From Nisaea nitritireducens (GTDB taxonomy: Bacteria; Pseudomonadota; Alphaproteobacteria; Thalassobaculales; Thalassobaculaceae): 64,000 bases of DNA. The notes under the pieces were generated by a model. It made no database searches, had not been told where the DNA came from, and saw only the letters and a program-made list of their open reading frames with translations. Position 1 is the first letter of the stretch, and each line of letters opens with the position of its first letter. This document shows positions 56,640 to 64,000 of this stretch, piece by piece. Location of the stretch: NCBI RefSeq assembly GCF_014904795.1, contig NZ_JACZFS010000036.1:62001-126000 (forward strand), given 5' to 3'. The position numbers were made by a program, and so were the translations under genes.

Positions 56640-57194
56640 TTGGACCGTCCCCCTTTGGATCTCATCCTCCGCCGTGAGCAAAACGGCTCCCATAGCATCG
56701 TGCTGGATGGACATGCCTTGACCTGCGCTATCGGCAAAGGCGGCGTCCGCGAAGACAAGCGCGAGGGTGATGGCGCAACGCCGATCGGGCAATTTCCCTT
56801 TCGGCGGATTTTCTACCGGGCAGATCGCCTGGAGCATATTCCCGGATGCCCGGATGCGATCCCGATCGAAGAGGATCATGGCTGGAGCGACGATCCGGCT
56901 GACCCGGAACAGTACAACCGGCTGGTCAAACTGCCTTATCCGCACTCTCATGAATGCCTGAAGCGCGAGGATGCGGTCTACGATGTGGTCGTAGAGCTGG
57001 GATACAATGATTCGCCGCCAACTCCAGGCCGCGGCAGCGCGATTTTCATGCATGTGGCCCGGCCGGACTATTCCGGAACGGAAGGCTGCATCGCATTGGC
57101 CCTTCCCGATCTGCTGCGGGTCCTGGAGCAGGCCGGGGGCAACGGCACCGTTGTTGTACCGCCAGAGCTTGCTGACAAAAGCGGGCCGTCTTAA
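56640..57194 (+). CDS. L,D-transpeptidase-fold (YkuD) protein, 184 aa
   Basis: YkuD-type catalytic domain with the catalytic Cys at 150 in SGTEGCIALALPDL and the partner His at 138 in AIFMHVARPD. The opening ALTCAIGKGGVREDKREGDG with TPIGQFPFRRIF matches the family's conserved strand. No signal peptide is visible, unlike cell-wall crosslinking LDTs; this group (YkuD without secretion signal) is of unclear substrate. Start TTG 56640 has AGGAG 7-8 bases upstream. Its TAA stop shares TTAA (57191-57194) with the stop of yggS on the other strand. Confidence 0.87.
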   Translation: MDRPPLDLILRREQNGSHSIVLDGHALTCAIGKGGVREDKREGDGATPIGQFPFRRIFYRADRLEHIPGCPDAIPIEEDHGWSDDPADPEQYNRLVKLPYPHSHECLKREDAVYDVVVELGYNDSPPTPGRGSAIFMHVARPDYSGTEGCIALALPDLLRVLEQAGGNGTVVVPPELADKSGPS

Positions 57195-57898
57195 CCGGCG
57201 GGCTTCAGCCTGTCACCGAAGATAGCCGTGCCGACGCGGACGTGGGTCGCGCCGAACTCGATCGCAACCTCATAGTCCCCGCTCATACCCATGCTGAGCT
57301 TTTCCAGCCCATGGCGCAGGGCAATTTCACGCAACAAGGCGAAATGGAGCGCCGGCTCGTCATCCGCCGGGGGAATACACATCAGGCCGACGACGTTCAG
57401 GCCATGCTCGTCCCGGCACGCCTCGATGAACGCATCCGCATCGCCCGGCAGGACGCCTGCTTTCTGGTCTTCCTCGCCGGTATTAACCTGCACGAAACAC
57501 TCCAGCGTCCGGCCCTGCTTTTTCATTTCCGCAGCCAGAACCCGGGCCAGTTTGGGCCGGTCGACCGTCTCGATCACATCAAAGAGCGCAATGGCGTCCG
57601 CCGCCTTGTTGGTCTGCAGCGGGCCGATCAGATGCAACGTCACGTCAGGATAGCGGGCCTTCAGCTCCGGCCATTTTCCCTGCGCTTCCTGCACCCGGTT
57701 CTCGCCGAAAATACGCTGCCCTTCCACGAGGGCCGCCTCGACCTTCTCCACCGGCTGCACCTTGCCAACAGCGACCAGCGTGACATCTCCGGGTGCCCGG
57801 CCAGCTGCCTTTTCAGCAGCCTCGATCTGTGCCTTCACAGCCCGGAGATTGGCCCCGACATCAACCGTCGCACCCGCCTCAGCCATCTGCTGTTCCAT
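57191..57898 (-). CDS. YggS/PROSC family PLP homeostasis protein, 235 aa
   Basis: Fold-type III PLP-binding protein that buffers pyridoxal phosphate. The PLP Lys lies in VTLVAVGKVQPVEKVEAAL near residue 45; IFGENRVQEAQGKWPELK and the C-terminal LSMGMSGDYEVAIEFGATHV (phosphate binding) are the other family motifs. Complete. Start ATG 57898 overlaps the 3' end of the TPR-sulfotransferase gene by 20 bases, so it is read from that mRNA. Confidence 0.94.
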   Translation of the reverse strand: MEQQMAEAGATVDVGANLRAVKAQIEAAEKAAGRAPGDVTLVAVGKVQPVEKVEAALVEGQRIFGENRVQEAQGKWPELKARYPDVTLHLIGPLQTNKAADAIALFDVIETVDRPKLARVLAAEMKKQGRTLECFVQVNTGEEDQKAGVLPGDADAFIEACRDEHGLNVVGLMCIPPADDEPALHFALLREIALRHGLEKLSMGMSGDYEVAIEFGATHVRVGTAIFGDRLKPAG

Positions 57899-59810
57899 TA
57901 CTCTCGTCCCCATATCCGAACGCTTTTATTTCTGGTCGGAGTTCCTCGGCAACCACTTCCATGGCCGGGCCATAACGCTTCCACCGCGCGACCGCATGAC
58001 CATAGAGCGGCTGTGTCACCTGCGCATAGCTAGGCGTCGCGATGTGTCCGCGCCGACGCGCATGTTCATGGAACCCCATCATCCGATCATCCCAATCCAA
58101 ACCGAGAAATCGCAACACCGGCTCGGCCGCAGCCTGAAGATCACGGGTCATGTCCTCATATTTCACCGTCACTATGCCGGGCTTCAGGTGCTCCACATAA
58201 AGCCGCCAGAGACCGAAAACCTCACGATAGAAACGGGCTGTATCCGGCAATGAGCAGAAAACCGCCATGGAATGGTTCAGATTGAAATTCTGCATCAGGC
58301 AACTGAGGCAGACATCGCACGGATGCCGGAGAGCGAGGATAAACCGCGCCTTCGGAAAGATCCTCATAATCAAGCCTGCGTGCACAATATTGAGCGGCAT
58401 CTTGTCGATATAGACAGCACCTTCAGACGGCACCAGAAACCGGTCCCGTTCTGCGAAATACGCGGCCCGCATTTCCGCACGCACGTCTTCCGGAAGGCTT
58501 TCCAGCGCACTCGGATATCCTGCCGTCACTGCCAACCGGGCAGAGAGCCCGGAGATAAGCGGGCGCTCCTCGAGCACCTGCACTCCAGGGTGCGCATCAA
58601 GGACCTGGTCGAGAAGGGTGGTTCCGGAGCGCGGAAAGCCGACAAGAAATACGGGATCTGTCTCACCCACCTTGCCTTGCGGACCATTGTCGGCCCAGGA
58701 CGGTGCGTTTTTGAATGCCGACGTGAGAGTCTCAACCTCGGCGAAGGCCCGCTCGGGATCGACAAGTCCCCCTCGAAACTCTTTCATCTGGGTCCGGTTT
58801 GCGCTCTCGAACCAGGTAAAAGCGTCGGCGTAGTGCCCTTGGGAGTCGAGGGACTGCGCAAGCTCGAAACCGAGGCGATGCATATCCGGACCCGGCACAG
58901 CCCCCTCAAGTGCCTCCCGCAGACAGGAAGTTGCTTCATCAAAGCGTTTGAGACGCCTCAGCGCCCGGCCCTCAAGCGCCACGAGATACTGTTTTCCTGG
59001 CTCCAGCCACAATCCCCGACGGGCAACCGACAGCGCGGCTTCCATTGCCGACGTCCGGTCCAAAAGCTCCGCCAGCATTGTATAGGACGCAACCTGAGAC
59101 GGATCGAAGATCAAGGCACGGGTGGCTAGCCGGACCCCTCGATCCGCATGCCCCGTATCGCGAGAATAGACTGCGAGTGCCCGCAAGGCACGCGGGTCCG
59201 AGGCACCGCTCTCCGCCAGCCTGTCAAACAGTGCTCGGGCCTCGTCAAAACGCCCGGTCGCGACATAAATGCCCGCCAGATTGCCTTGAATCTCAATGCT
59301 GTCATCACCCAGCATCGCCCGTTCCAAGGCAACCGCCGCCCGATGCAAATCACCCTGGCCGCGATAGATCAGGGCAAGATTGTTCAACACCGCCGGGTCG
59401 TCCCCTTGGCGCAGCGCAATTTCCAGAGCCGGAGCCGCTTCATCATGCCGACCCATTTCCAGCAACGCGGTTCCGTAAAGCTTCTGGACCGCGGGATTAT
59501 CCGCGAAGCGGCCCGCAAAAGGACCAAGCAACTCCAGCGCTTCCGTGGGCAATCCGCGATGAAGCTGAACCTGAGCCAGATTGATGATTATCTGAGGCTC
59601 CGACGGCGCCTGCGCGCGGGCTTTCTCCAGCGCCTTGGCCGCCCGATCGAAATCACCGCCGGAAGCCTCGATCATGCCGGCCATATAATATGGCCGCCAA
59701 TCGCTGCCGGCCTTACGGAGTATCCGGGCATAGCGCTCCCGCGCCTCGCGCCAACGGCCTGCACTCGCGAGTTTGCGGATCGGATCGAAGTCAGATAGCT
59801 GCATGGACAT
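57879..59810 (-). CDS. TPR-sulfotransferase fusion protein, 643 aa
   Basis: Residues about 1-360 are tandem TPR helices (typical pieces: PAVQKLYGTALLEMGRHDEA, PAVLNNLALIYRGQGDLHRA); about 385-620 is a sulfotransferase domain of the TPST/Sulfotransfer_3 kind with the PAPS 5'-phosphosulfate loop VGFPRSGTTLLDQVLDAHPG and the 3'-phosphate region around RFILALRHPCDVCLS. All PAPS-binding parts are intact. No signal peptide: it should work in the cytoplasm. Start ATG 59810 taken; GTG 59822 is the alternative, neither with a clear ribosome site. It follows the second sulfotransferase gene closely and overlaps yggS. The TPR half probably selects a protein or glycan acceptor. Confidence 0.87.
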   Translation of the reverse strand: MSMQLSDFDPIRKLASAGRWREARERYARILRKAGSDWRPYYMAGMIEASGGDFDRAAKALEKARAQAPSEPQIIINLAQVQLHRGLPTEALELLGPFAGRFADNPAVQKLYGTALLEMGRHDEAAPALEIALRQGDDPAVLNNLALIYRGQGDLHRAAVALERAMLGDDSIEIQGNLAGIYVATGRFDEARALFDRLAESGASDPRALRALAVYSRDTGHADRGVRLATRALIFDPSQVASYTMLAELLDRTSAMEAALSVARRGLWLEPGKQYLVALEGRALRRLKRFDEATSCLREALEGAVPGPDMHRLGFELAQSLDSQGHYADAFTWFESANRTQMKEFRGGLVDPERAFAEVETLTSAFKNAPSWADNGPQGKVGETDPVFLVGFPRSGTTLLDQVLDAHPGVQVLEERPLISGLSARLAVTAGYPSALESLPEDVRAEMRAAYFAERDRFLVPSEGAVYIDKMPLNIVHAGLIMRIFPKARFILALRHPCDVCLSCLMQNFNLNHSMAVFCSLPDTARFYREVFGLWRLYVEHLKPGIVTVKYEDMTRDLQAAAEPVLRFLGLDWDDRMMGFHEHARRRGHIATPSYAQVTQPLYGHAVARWKRYGPAMEVVAEELRPEIKAFGYGDESNGTADG

Positions 59811-59830
59811 GATTGCAGGCACTCATTGGC

Positions 59831-60676
59831 TCAGACACGGGGTTTCCCGGATTTGAAAACATAACCCAGCTCCAGAAGCAGATCATAATGCCGCTCCGTC
59901 AGGCGTTTTACATGATCGTCGCTCAAAAGGTCCCGATACCCGCCAACCCCGCCCGAGCGGAAGAATTTCTGCGATTGATGCACGCGTTCGCGGAAGCCGC
60001 TCTGTTTTTCCTGACCGGAGACCACCCTGAAACTGCTGTTCTTGATCGCCCGCTTCAGCCGTTCGGGGTTTTTCGGCACTCCTAGATAACGCATGAAAGA
60101 GCCAAAGGCCTTCATCGGGCTCTTGACCATGTCCTCGTATCTCAGCGTCAGCGGATTGAAGTTCTCCACCGCGTGCCAGCTGCGGTAATGGTCTGTCCAG
60201 GTACCAAGGACCTGAAAGACCGCCGCCGGACTGGTCCGCGTGGTCTGCAACCCCGAGGTCATTGCCTCGACCGCATCGTCAAGCGTGAGCCGATAGTGAT
60301 CCGCATAGGAAACCGTCACATCGAACACATTACGCACGACATAGGCCGCGCCCGCCGTGCATTCGAGATAGATGAGCGGCCGCCCCTCATGCATTGCAAG
60401 CGCATTGTGGGTCTTCACGATGGTCGTCTGTGCTTCCTGCGCCCATTGCTTTTGCAGGGGCTCGCGCAATGCATGCAGCTCGGCATCGCTCATTTCCTGT
60501 AGCGGCTTTCCGGCGATCTTCTCGTAGAGCGGCCCCATCATATCGCCGTAGCGGACCACGCCGAGCTCATTGATCGAGACCGGCTCCGCACTGTTGCGGA
60601 ACAGGTTCTCGATAAAGACCCGGAGCCAGGTGTTGCCGGACTTTGGAAAGGATGCGAGCCAGAGGATGCCGCTCAT
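59831..60676 (-). CDS. Sulfotransferase domain protein, 281 aa
   Basis: Single-domain sulfotransferase (Sulfotransfer_1 type). The 5'-PSB loop reads WLASFPKSGNTWLRVFIENL at residues 6-25; the 3'-phosphate-binding segment is AAYVVRNVFDVTVSYADHY near 110-128, with the RN(V/P)xD pattern; the C-terminal SFRVVSGQEKQSGF, with VHQSQKFFRSGGVGGYRDLL behind it, closes the cofactor site, with the GxxGxxK/R-type loop. The gene starts 19 bases after the JmjC-like stop and ends just before the TPR-sulfotransferase. Acceptor unknown. Confidence 0.9.
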   Translation of the reverse strand: MSGILWLASFPKSGNTWLRVFIENLFRNSAEPVSINELGVVRYGDMMGPLYEKIAGKPLQEMSDAELHALREPLQKQWAQEAQTTIVKTHNALAMHEGRPLIYLECTAGAAYVVRNVFDVTVSYADHYRLTLDDAVEAMTSGLQTTRTSPAAVFQVLGTWTDHYRSWHAVENFNPLTLRYEDMVKSPMKAFGSFMRYLGVPKNPERLKRAIKNSSFRVVSGQEKQSGFRERVHQSQKFFRSGGVGGYRDLLSDDHVKRLTERHYDLLLELGYVFKSGKPRV

Positions 60677-60695
60677 GAAGTCTTGCCAGCCCAGC

Positions 60696-61883
60696 TCATC
60701 CGCGCAGGCGCCAGATCACGCGACTCTGGTCCAGCGCTTTGAGCAAAGGCTCGAGGTGCGCGGCGCGCTCGGGGAATTTCGCACGCAGATCCGAAAGCCA
60801 AAACTCCTCTGACTTCACGATATAGTCGGCAACCGCGAAATCGTCCTTGGTGATATCGAGCGTAAAGCCTTCCCCGGTAAGCGTCGCAGCCTGACCACGG
60901 CGGGCCAGTTTCAGCGGGCGGCGGGTCACCATGAAATTGATGTCGGGTGTGCGGTCAGGCAGCGTATGCCGGACAACTTTGTCAGCGACTTTGCTCATCA
61001 GGACGCTGCGAACATGGCTGTGAAACTCGGGACGGGCCATATGATTGGCAACCCGTTTTCCAAGCTCGGTTATGTAGTCTTCCATGTCTGTCCCATCATC
61101 AAAATGTGGGATTCGTTTCCGGAAAAACTCATCCTGATGCAGGAAGGGCGCAAGCATCGAGAGCGAGGTGTGGCCATCGACATAGGTCGCGCCGAAAGAC
61201 AGATGCAGCGAGGCTGTATCGGTGGTCATTGCATCGTGATAGAGGCCGCGCGGAAGATAGAGTACATCGCCCGGGCGCATCACGATCTGCTGCATGATTT
61301 CGCCCTTTTGCCGATCATGCTGCTCGCGGGAAAAATCGCCCGGACGTACTTGCGGGACGTCGATCGCTTCGTTCACGCGGCCGCGATAGATGTTCCAGGT
61401 CTTCTCACCCTCAACCTGGACCGCGAACACGCACATCGTGTCAAAATGTGAGTGATAGGCCTGAACGCTCTTCCAGGAACAGTACGCGTTGCAGGAAACA
61501 TGTGTTCCCGTCAGGCGCTCGATAAAGCGTGTGGCGTCCTGGATAGAGGGATGAATGCCCTCGATATAGTCGAGAACCAGACTGGCACCCTTCGACATCA
61601 GGAAGCGGACGCGCTCCGGGTCTGGAACCAGCACGTTCATGCCCTTCCGGTCGAGCCCCGGACGGCAATACTGCTCGGACGGCAGGACGTTTCCGTCAAC
61701 TGCCATCTCCATATAGTTGGCGTGCCAGAGCTTGGAGCGATTGACCAGATCGTTCATCTGATCCCAGTTGAACAGATCGCTGACGGGATCGAAGGCCCCC
61801 TGCTCGAAATAGTAGGCCTTGTCCCAGTAGTCTTTCAGGAACTGATCGCGTGTGATTTTCTTGAAGAAAGTCTCGAACTGCAC
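60696..61883 (-). CDS. JmjC/cupin-type Fe(II)/2-oxoglutarate oxygenase-like protein, 395 aa
   Basis: Cupin_4/JmjC-related double-stranded beta-helix. The facial iron triad is complete: HFD (His 146, Asp 148) in VQAYHSHFDTM and the distal His 216 in YLPRGLYHDAMTT. Flanking pieces YCSWKSVQ, FAVQVEGEKTWNIYRG and MRPGDVLYLP are as in the ribosomal-oxygenase/RoxA group that hydroxylates proteins. GTG 61883 (GGGGG about 8 bases upstream) is the more believable start; TTG 61976 lies in the porin terminator's T-run. The C-terminal 110 residues form a helical/winged-helix domain usual for this group. It leads the run of sulfotransferase genes. Protein or small-molecule substrate unknown. Confidence 0.83.
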   Translation of the reverse strand: MQFETFFKKITRDQFLKDYWDKAYYFEQGAFDPVSDLFNWDQMNDLVNRSKLWHANYMEMAVDGNVLPSEQYCRPGLDRKGMNVLVPDPERVRFLMSKGASLVLDYIEGIHPSIQDATRFIERLTGTHVSCNAYCSWKSVQAYHSHFDTMCVFAVQVEGEKTWNIYRGRVNEAIDVPQVRPGDFSREQHDRQKGEIMQQIVMRPGDVLYLPRGLYHDAMTTDTASLHLSFGATYVDGHTSLSMLAPFLHQDEFFRKRIPHFDDGTDMEDYITELGKRVANHMARPEFHSHVRSVLMSKVADKVVRHTLPDRTPDINFMVTRRPLKLARRGQAATLTGEGFTLDITKDDFAVADYIVKSEEFWLSDLRAKFPERAAHLEPLLKALDQSRVIWRLRG

Positions 61884-61970
61884 CGTCTTGCCCCCAGATA
61901 CCGGTTGGTAGGTGATCTGTATAACAAGGACGTTGTGAGTTCCAGAGGGCAAGCCGCTTACTGAAGAGAT

Positions 61971-62004
61971 AAGCAAAAGAAAAGGGGCCGCGCGAGGCGG
62001 CCCC
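61971..62004 (-). terminator. Rho-independent terminator of the porin gene
   Basis: Perfect 8-bp GC-rich stem GGGGCCGC/GCGGCCCC with a 5-base loop (61984-62004), followed on the minus strand by TTTTCTTTTGC. It lies 26 bases after the porin stop codon and insulates the JmjC-sulfotransferase run from it. Confidence 0.92.
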
Positions 62005-62030
62005 TTCCCATAGTCCCTAACCCGTTTGGA

Positions 62031-63146
62031 TTAGAAGGACACTTTCATGCCGACGACGAAATAGGTGCCGTCGGTTTCGCTGTTGCCAACCGACGCGGTG
62101 TTGTCGGTGGTCAGCTCGGTATAACCGAGAGTGGCGGCTGCGGTGACACCCGGGCCCAGAGCGTACTTGCCGTTCAGGGAGTAGGTGTTGTGCTCGCCGT
62201 CGTTGGTGATCACGCCACCGGTGTTGATCGCATCGCTTTCGCCATGGAAGTAGTTCAGGCTGACGCCCCACGGACCGGTCGCATAAGCAGCACCGAGAGC
62301 GTAACCGGTTTCTTCGTCACCGGACGTGGTGCCTTCGCTGGCAGCATAAGCGGCACCGAGGGAGAAACCGCCGAAACCAGCGGTAGCACCGAAGGAATAA
62401 GCAGCCGGATCTTCATTGCCAGCCACACCGTCGGTGAAAGCACCGTAACCAGCGGACAGGCCGAGGTTGAAGCCGTCGAAGTCGCGCTTGAAGTTGGCAG
62501 CGATGGCATAACCATCGGACACTTCGGTGGTGCGATCAACGGTACCGTTGTCATCCTGGCCGGATTCCGGAATGTAGGACACACCGAGCTGGAAGCCTTC
62601 GATACGCGGCGTATAGTAGGTCAGCTTTTCGGAGTCGTTTGTGCGGCCCGGCTCAACGTTGGTGGAACCGAACGGGCTGCGGAAGAAGCCGCCGGAAGCA
62701 CCGACCGAGTTCGGAACCCACGCGGTCTGGTCACCGGAGTTGATGCCGATACCGTAGTCAGACGGACCGTAGTTCATCTTGTAAAGCGCGGAGTTTTCAG
62801 AACCCAGGTTGATCTCACCAAAGTTGCCTTTGACGATCAGGTAGGATTCATCAATCTGGTCGTTGCCCTGATTGGCGCCATTGGTGTTGGCTTCGAGCTG
62901 GACATTGACGCCGACAGAGATGCCGTTGTCGAGGGTGGTCATGCCCTTGAAGTGGATTTCCGCATCAGAGACGATAGCGAAGCCCTGATAATCAGCAGAG
63001 CTTTGATCGTCAGCAGTCGTATAGCCGAACCACTGTTCCATGTAACCACCGACAGACACTTTAAGCTTTTCAGCAGCGTCGACGGACGGTGCAGCGATCA
63101 TGCCAGCGGCAACAATCGCAGTCGTTCCGAGAAGAATCTTTTTCAT
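62031..63146 (-). CDS. Outer-membrane porin (Rhodobacter/alphaproteobacterial type), 371 aa
   Basis: A 16-stranded general porin. Signal peptide MKKILLGTTAIVAAGMIAAP ending before AAEKLKVSVGGYMEQWFGY; the mature chain alternates aromatic and polar residues, has the eyelet-like acidic loop (NSGDQTAWVPNSVGASGGFF) and ends in Phe (FVVGMKVSF), required for BamA recognition. Codon use is biased toward preferred codons (few rare codons), as in a highly expressed gene. Good ribosome site GGGGAAAAG, own terminator. Single gene transcript. Confidence 0.93.
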   Translation of the reverse strand: MKKILLGTTAIVAAGMIAAPSVDAAEKLKVSVGGYMEQWFGYTTADDQSSADYQGFAIVSDAEIHFKGMTTLDNGISVGVNVQLEANTNGANQGNDQIDESYLIVKGNFGEINLGSENSALYKMNYGPSDYGIGINSGDQTAWVPNSVGASGGFFRSPFGSTNVEPGRTNDSEKLTYYTPRIEGFQLGVSYIPESGQDDNGTVDRTTEVSDGYAIAANFKRDFDGFNLGLSAGYGAFTDGVAGNEDPAAYSFGATAGFGGFSLGAAYAASEGTTSGDEETGYALGAAYATGPWGVSLNYFHGESDAINTGGVITNDGEHNTYSLNGKYALGPGVTAAATLGYTELTTDNTASVGNSETDGTYFVVGMKVSF

Positions 63147-63459
63147 CTTTTCCCCTACTCCCGAGAGTCATCGGTTAAGTAACGTGGTAAGTTGTTTGCA
63201 GACAATCTGCCTAACCCCCTAACCTCACGTCACAGCATCACTATTCTCTCGCCATATGACCGTCAAGAAAGACAGACCGGGCATTTATGCAAATGTGTCT
63301 CAATGTGGCGAAAATGCCACAAATCGGTGGCTGCGCTTGTATTTATCGGGATTCTTGCATGCAGAACCGGCGTGATCATATGTCAAGTTGTTCACGGGCA
63401 AGAGAAACGGTAAAAGGCGTCTCGTCCGTATCGAAACGCGAGTGCGAGTCTTGGCTGAT
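63147..63459. other. 313-base region between the porin and DUF3576 genes
   Basis: Divergent promoter region. It contains the hairpin/operator-like repeat TGTGGC-GAAAAT-GCCACA (63304-63321). Its arms are inverted versions of those in the palindrome at 2035-2056, which may be coincidence. No ORF here has convincing coding character. Confidence 0.5.
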
Positions 63460-64000
63460 ATGAAAATTCCGGGTCTTCTGGAGCTAAACAAGAGCCTGCG
63501 CCTGCTGGCGCTGCTTGGGGTGGCATCCCTTACGGCATGTTCAGGTGCTGATATCGAGTATGAGTATCCGCGCTCCGGTGCCGGAGGAAAACCGACCTAC
63601 GAGAAAGAAGAAAAGATCTTTGGCGAGGACGGCTTCACGCTGCTCGGGAGCGATGTGGACGACCAGCAGGCTTCTGTCGGCTCCGGCATTGCCGTCAACA
63701 GCTACCTCTGGCGCGCCTCTCTCGACACGATCTCCTTCATGCCTCTGGCCTCGGCAGATCCGTTCGGCGGCGTCATCATCACCGATTGGTATTCGCCGCC
63801 AGACACGCCGAGCGAACGCTTCAAGATCAATATCTTCATCCTCGACCGCGCATTGCGGTCCGACGGCATAAGGGCAAAGGTCTTCAAGCAGAAGCTCGCG
63901 GCATCCGGCCAGTGGCAGGATCTGGGCATAGAAGAAAAGCTGCACAGAGACCTCGAGGACGCGATTTTGACGCGGGCGCGGCAATTGCGCATCGGTTCCA
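63460..64000 (+). CDS. DUF3576 lipoprotein, cut by the window end
   Basis: I translated this myself because it runs off the window: 180 codons without a stop. Signal peptide with lipobox (MKIPGLLELNKSLRLLALLG then VASLTACSGAD), so a lipid-anchored protein. The mature part (IFGEDGFTLLGSDVDD, then VNSYLWRASLDTISFMPLAS, then ADPFGGVIITDWYS) is the DUF3576 signature, conserved in alphaproteobacteria. No obvious Shine-Dalgarno. Function unknown; envelope role likely from its location. Only the last few residues may be missing. Confidence 0.85.
   Translation, partial: MKIPGLLELNKSLRLLALLGVASLTACSGADIEYEYPRSGAGGKPTYEKEEKIFGEDGFTLLGSDVDDQQASVGSGIAVNSYLWRASLDTISFMPLASADPFGGVIITDWYSPPDTPSERFKINIFILDRALRSDGIRAKVFKQKLAASGQWQDLGIEEKLHRDLEDAILTRARQLRIGS

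Overview
This window is about 64 kb of GC-rich DNA from an alphaproteobacterium, most likely a Rhodospirillales-type genome. Seen in the sequence: a CcrM-type GANTC methyltransferase next to RNase HII, the giant 180-kDa class NAD-glutamate dehydrogenase, ETF-ubiquinone oxidoreductase beside a family-4-like uracil-DNA glycosylase, LolA directly downstream of FtsK, a CnoX thioredoxin with a CGPC active site, and PodJ-like polarity proteins. The placement is inference from that gene set; there is no rRNA in the window. No phage, insertion sequence, integrase or CRISPR array was found. Nearly all of the DNA is densely packed chromosomal core or clade-core sequence.

Layout. 1-2 kb: two glycosyltransferases on the minus strand, the first cut by the window edge. 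2.2-6.9 kb: a plus-strand unit of an unusual ABC transporter with a degenerate, greatly enlarged ATPase domain, a free cyclic-nucleotide-binding protein, a small methyltransferase and a membrane hydrolase. 7-14 kb: exonuclease III, a class I amidotransferase-like hydrolase, a sterol-desaturase-family protein, LolA, FtsK and a DapC-like aminotransferase. 14.2-15.9 kb: glnK-amtB. 16.2-20.6 kb: a UbiH-type hydroxylase, then the convergent proX-cnoX-LON-Trm112-DUF971 run, then tRNA-Gly(GCC). 20.7-30.5 kb: an EamA permease, YdcH, a 1096-residue hybrid histidine kinase and the giant glutamate dehydrogenase. 30.5-43.7 kb: an Atg22-like MFS protein, ccrM, rnhB, a LysE exporter, a radical SAM protein, a kinase, a TIGR04283/TIGR04282 pair, moaB, a lytic transglycosylase, the glycosylase and ETF-QO. 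43.8-46.4 kb: a TPR lipoprotein and ispE.

46.4-50.3 kb is the most interesting stretch. Three consecutive minus-strand genes encode proteins that begin with the same roughly 36-residue module (W-S-x-K-G ... R ... A ... AA ... I-G-x-W ... I-R). This module is known from the N-terminus of the Caulobacter/rhizobial polarity factor PodJ. The largest of the three also has the rest of a PodJ layout: a single membrane helix followed by a periplasmic proline-rich linker, Sel1 repeats and a peptidoglycan-binding domain. The other two are soluble, carry predicted coiled coils, and one ends in a basic amphipathic tail. I read this as a candidate pole-organising gene set.

50.4-57.9 kb: tRNA-Gln(TTG), a methyltransferase/MBL-fold pair, an orphan OmpR-type regulator, DUF427, an alpha/beta hydrolase, a RibA with a dead DHBP-synthase-like N-terminus, a lineage-specific protein, an L,D-transpeptidase-fold protein and the YggS PLP protein. 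57.9-61.9 kb: a compact run of a JmjC/cupin oxygenase with an intact iron triad, a sulfotransferase and a TPR-sulfotransferase, which may act together as a hydroxylation/sulfation module. 62-64 kb: a major porin with its own terminator, and a DUF3576 lipoprotein cut by the window end.

Regulatory signals seen directly: three intrinsic terminators, three GANTC sites just upstream of ccrM, an FNR/FixK-like box within a cluster of seven GATC sites upstream of ydcH, several long operator-like palindromes, and one interspersed palindromic repeat unit.
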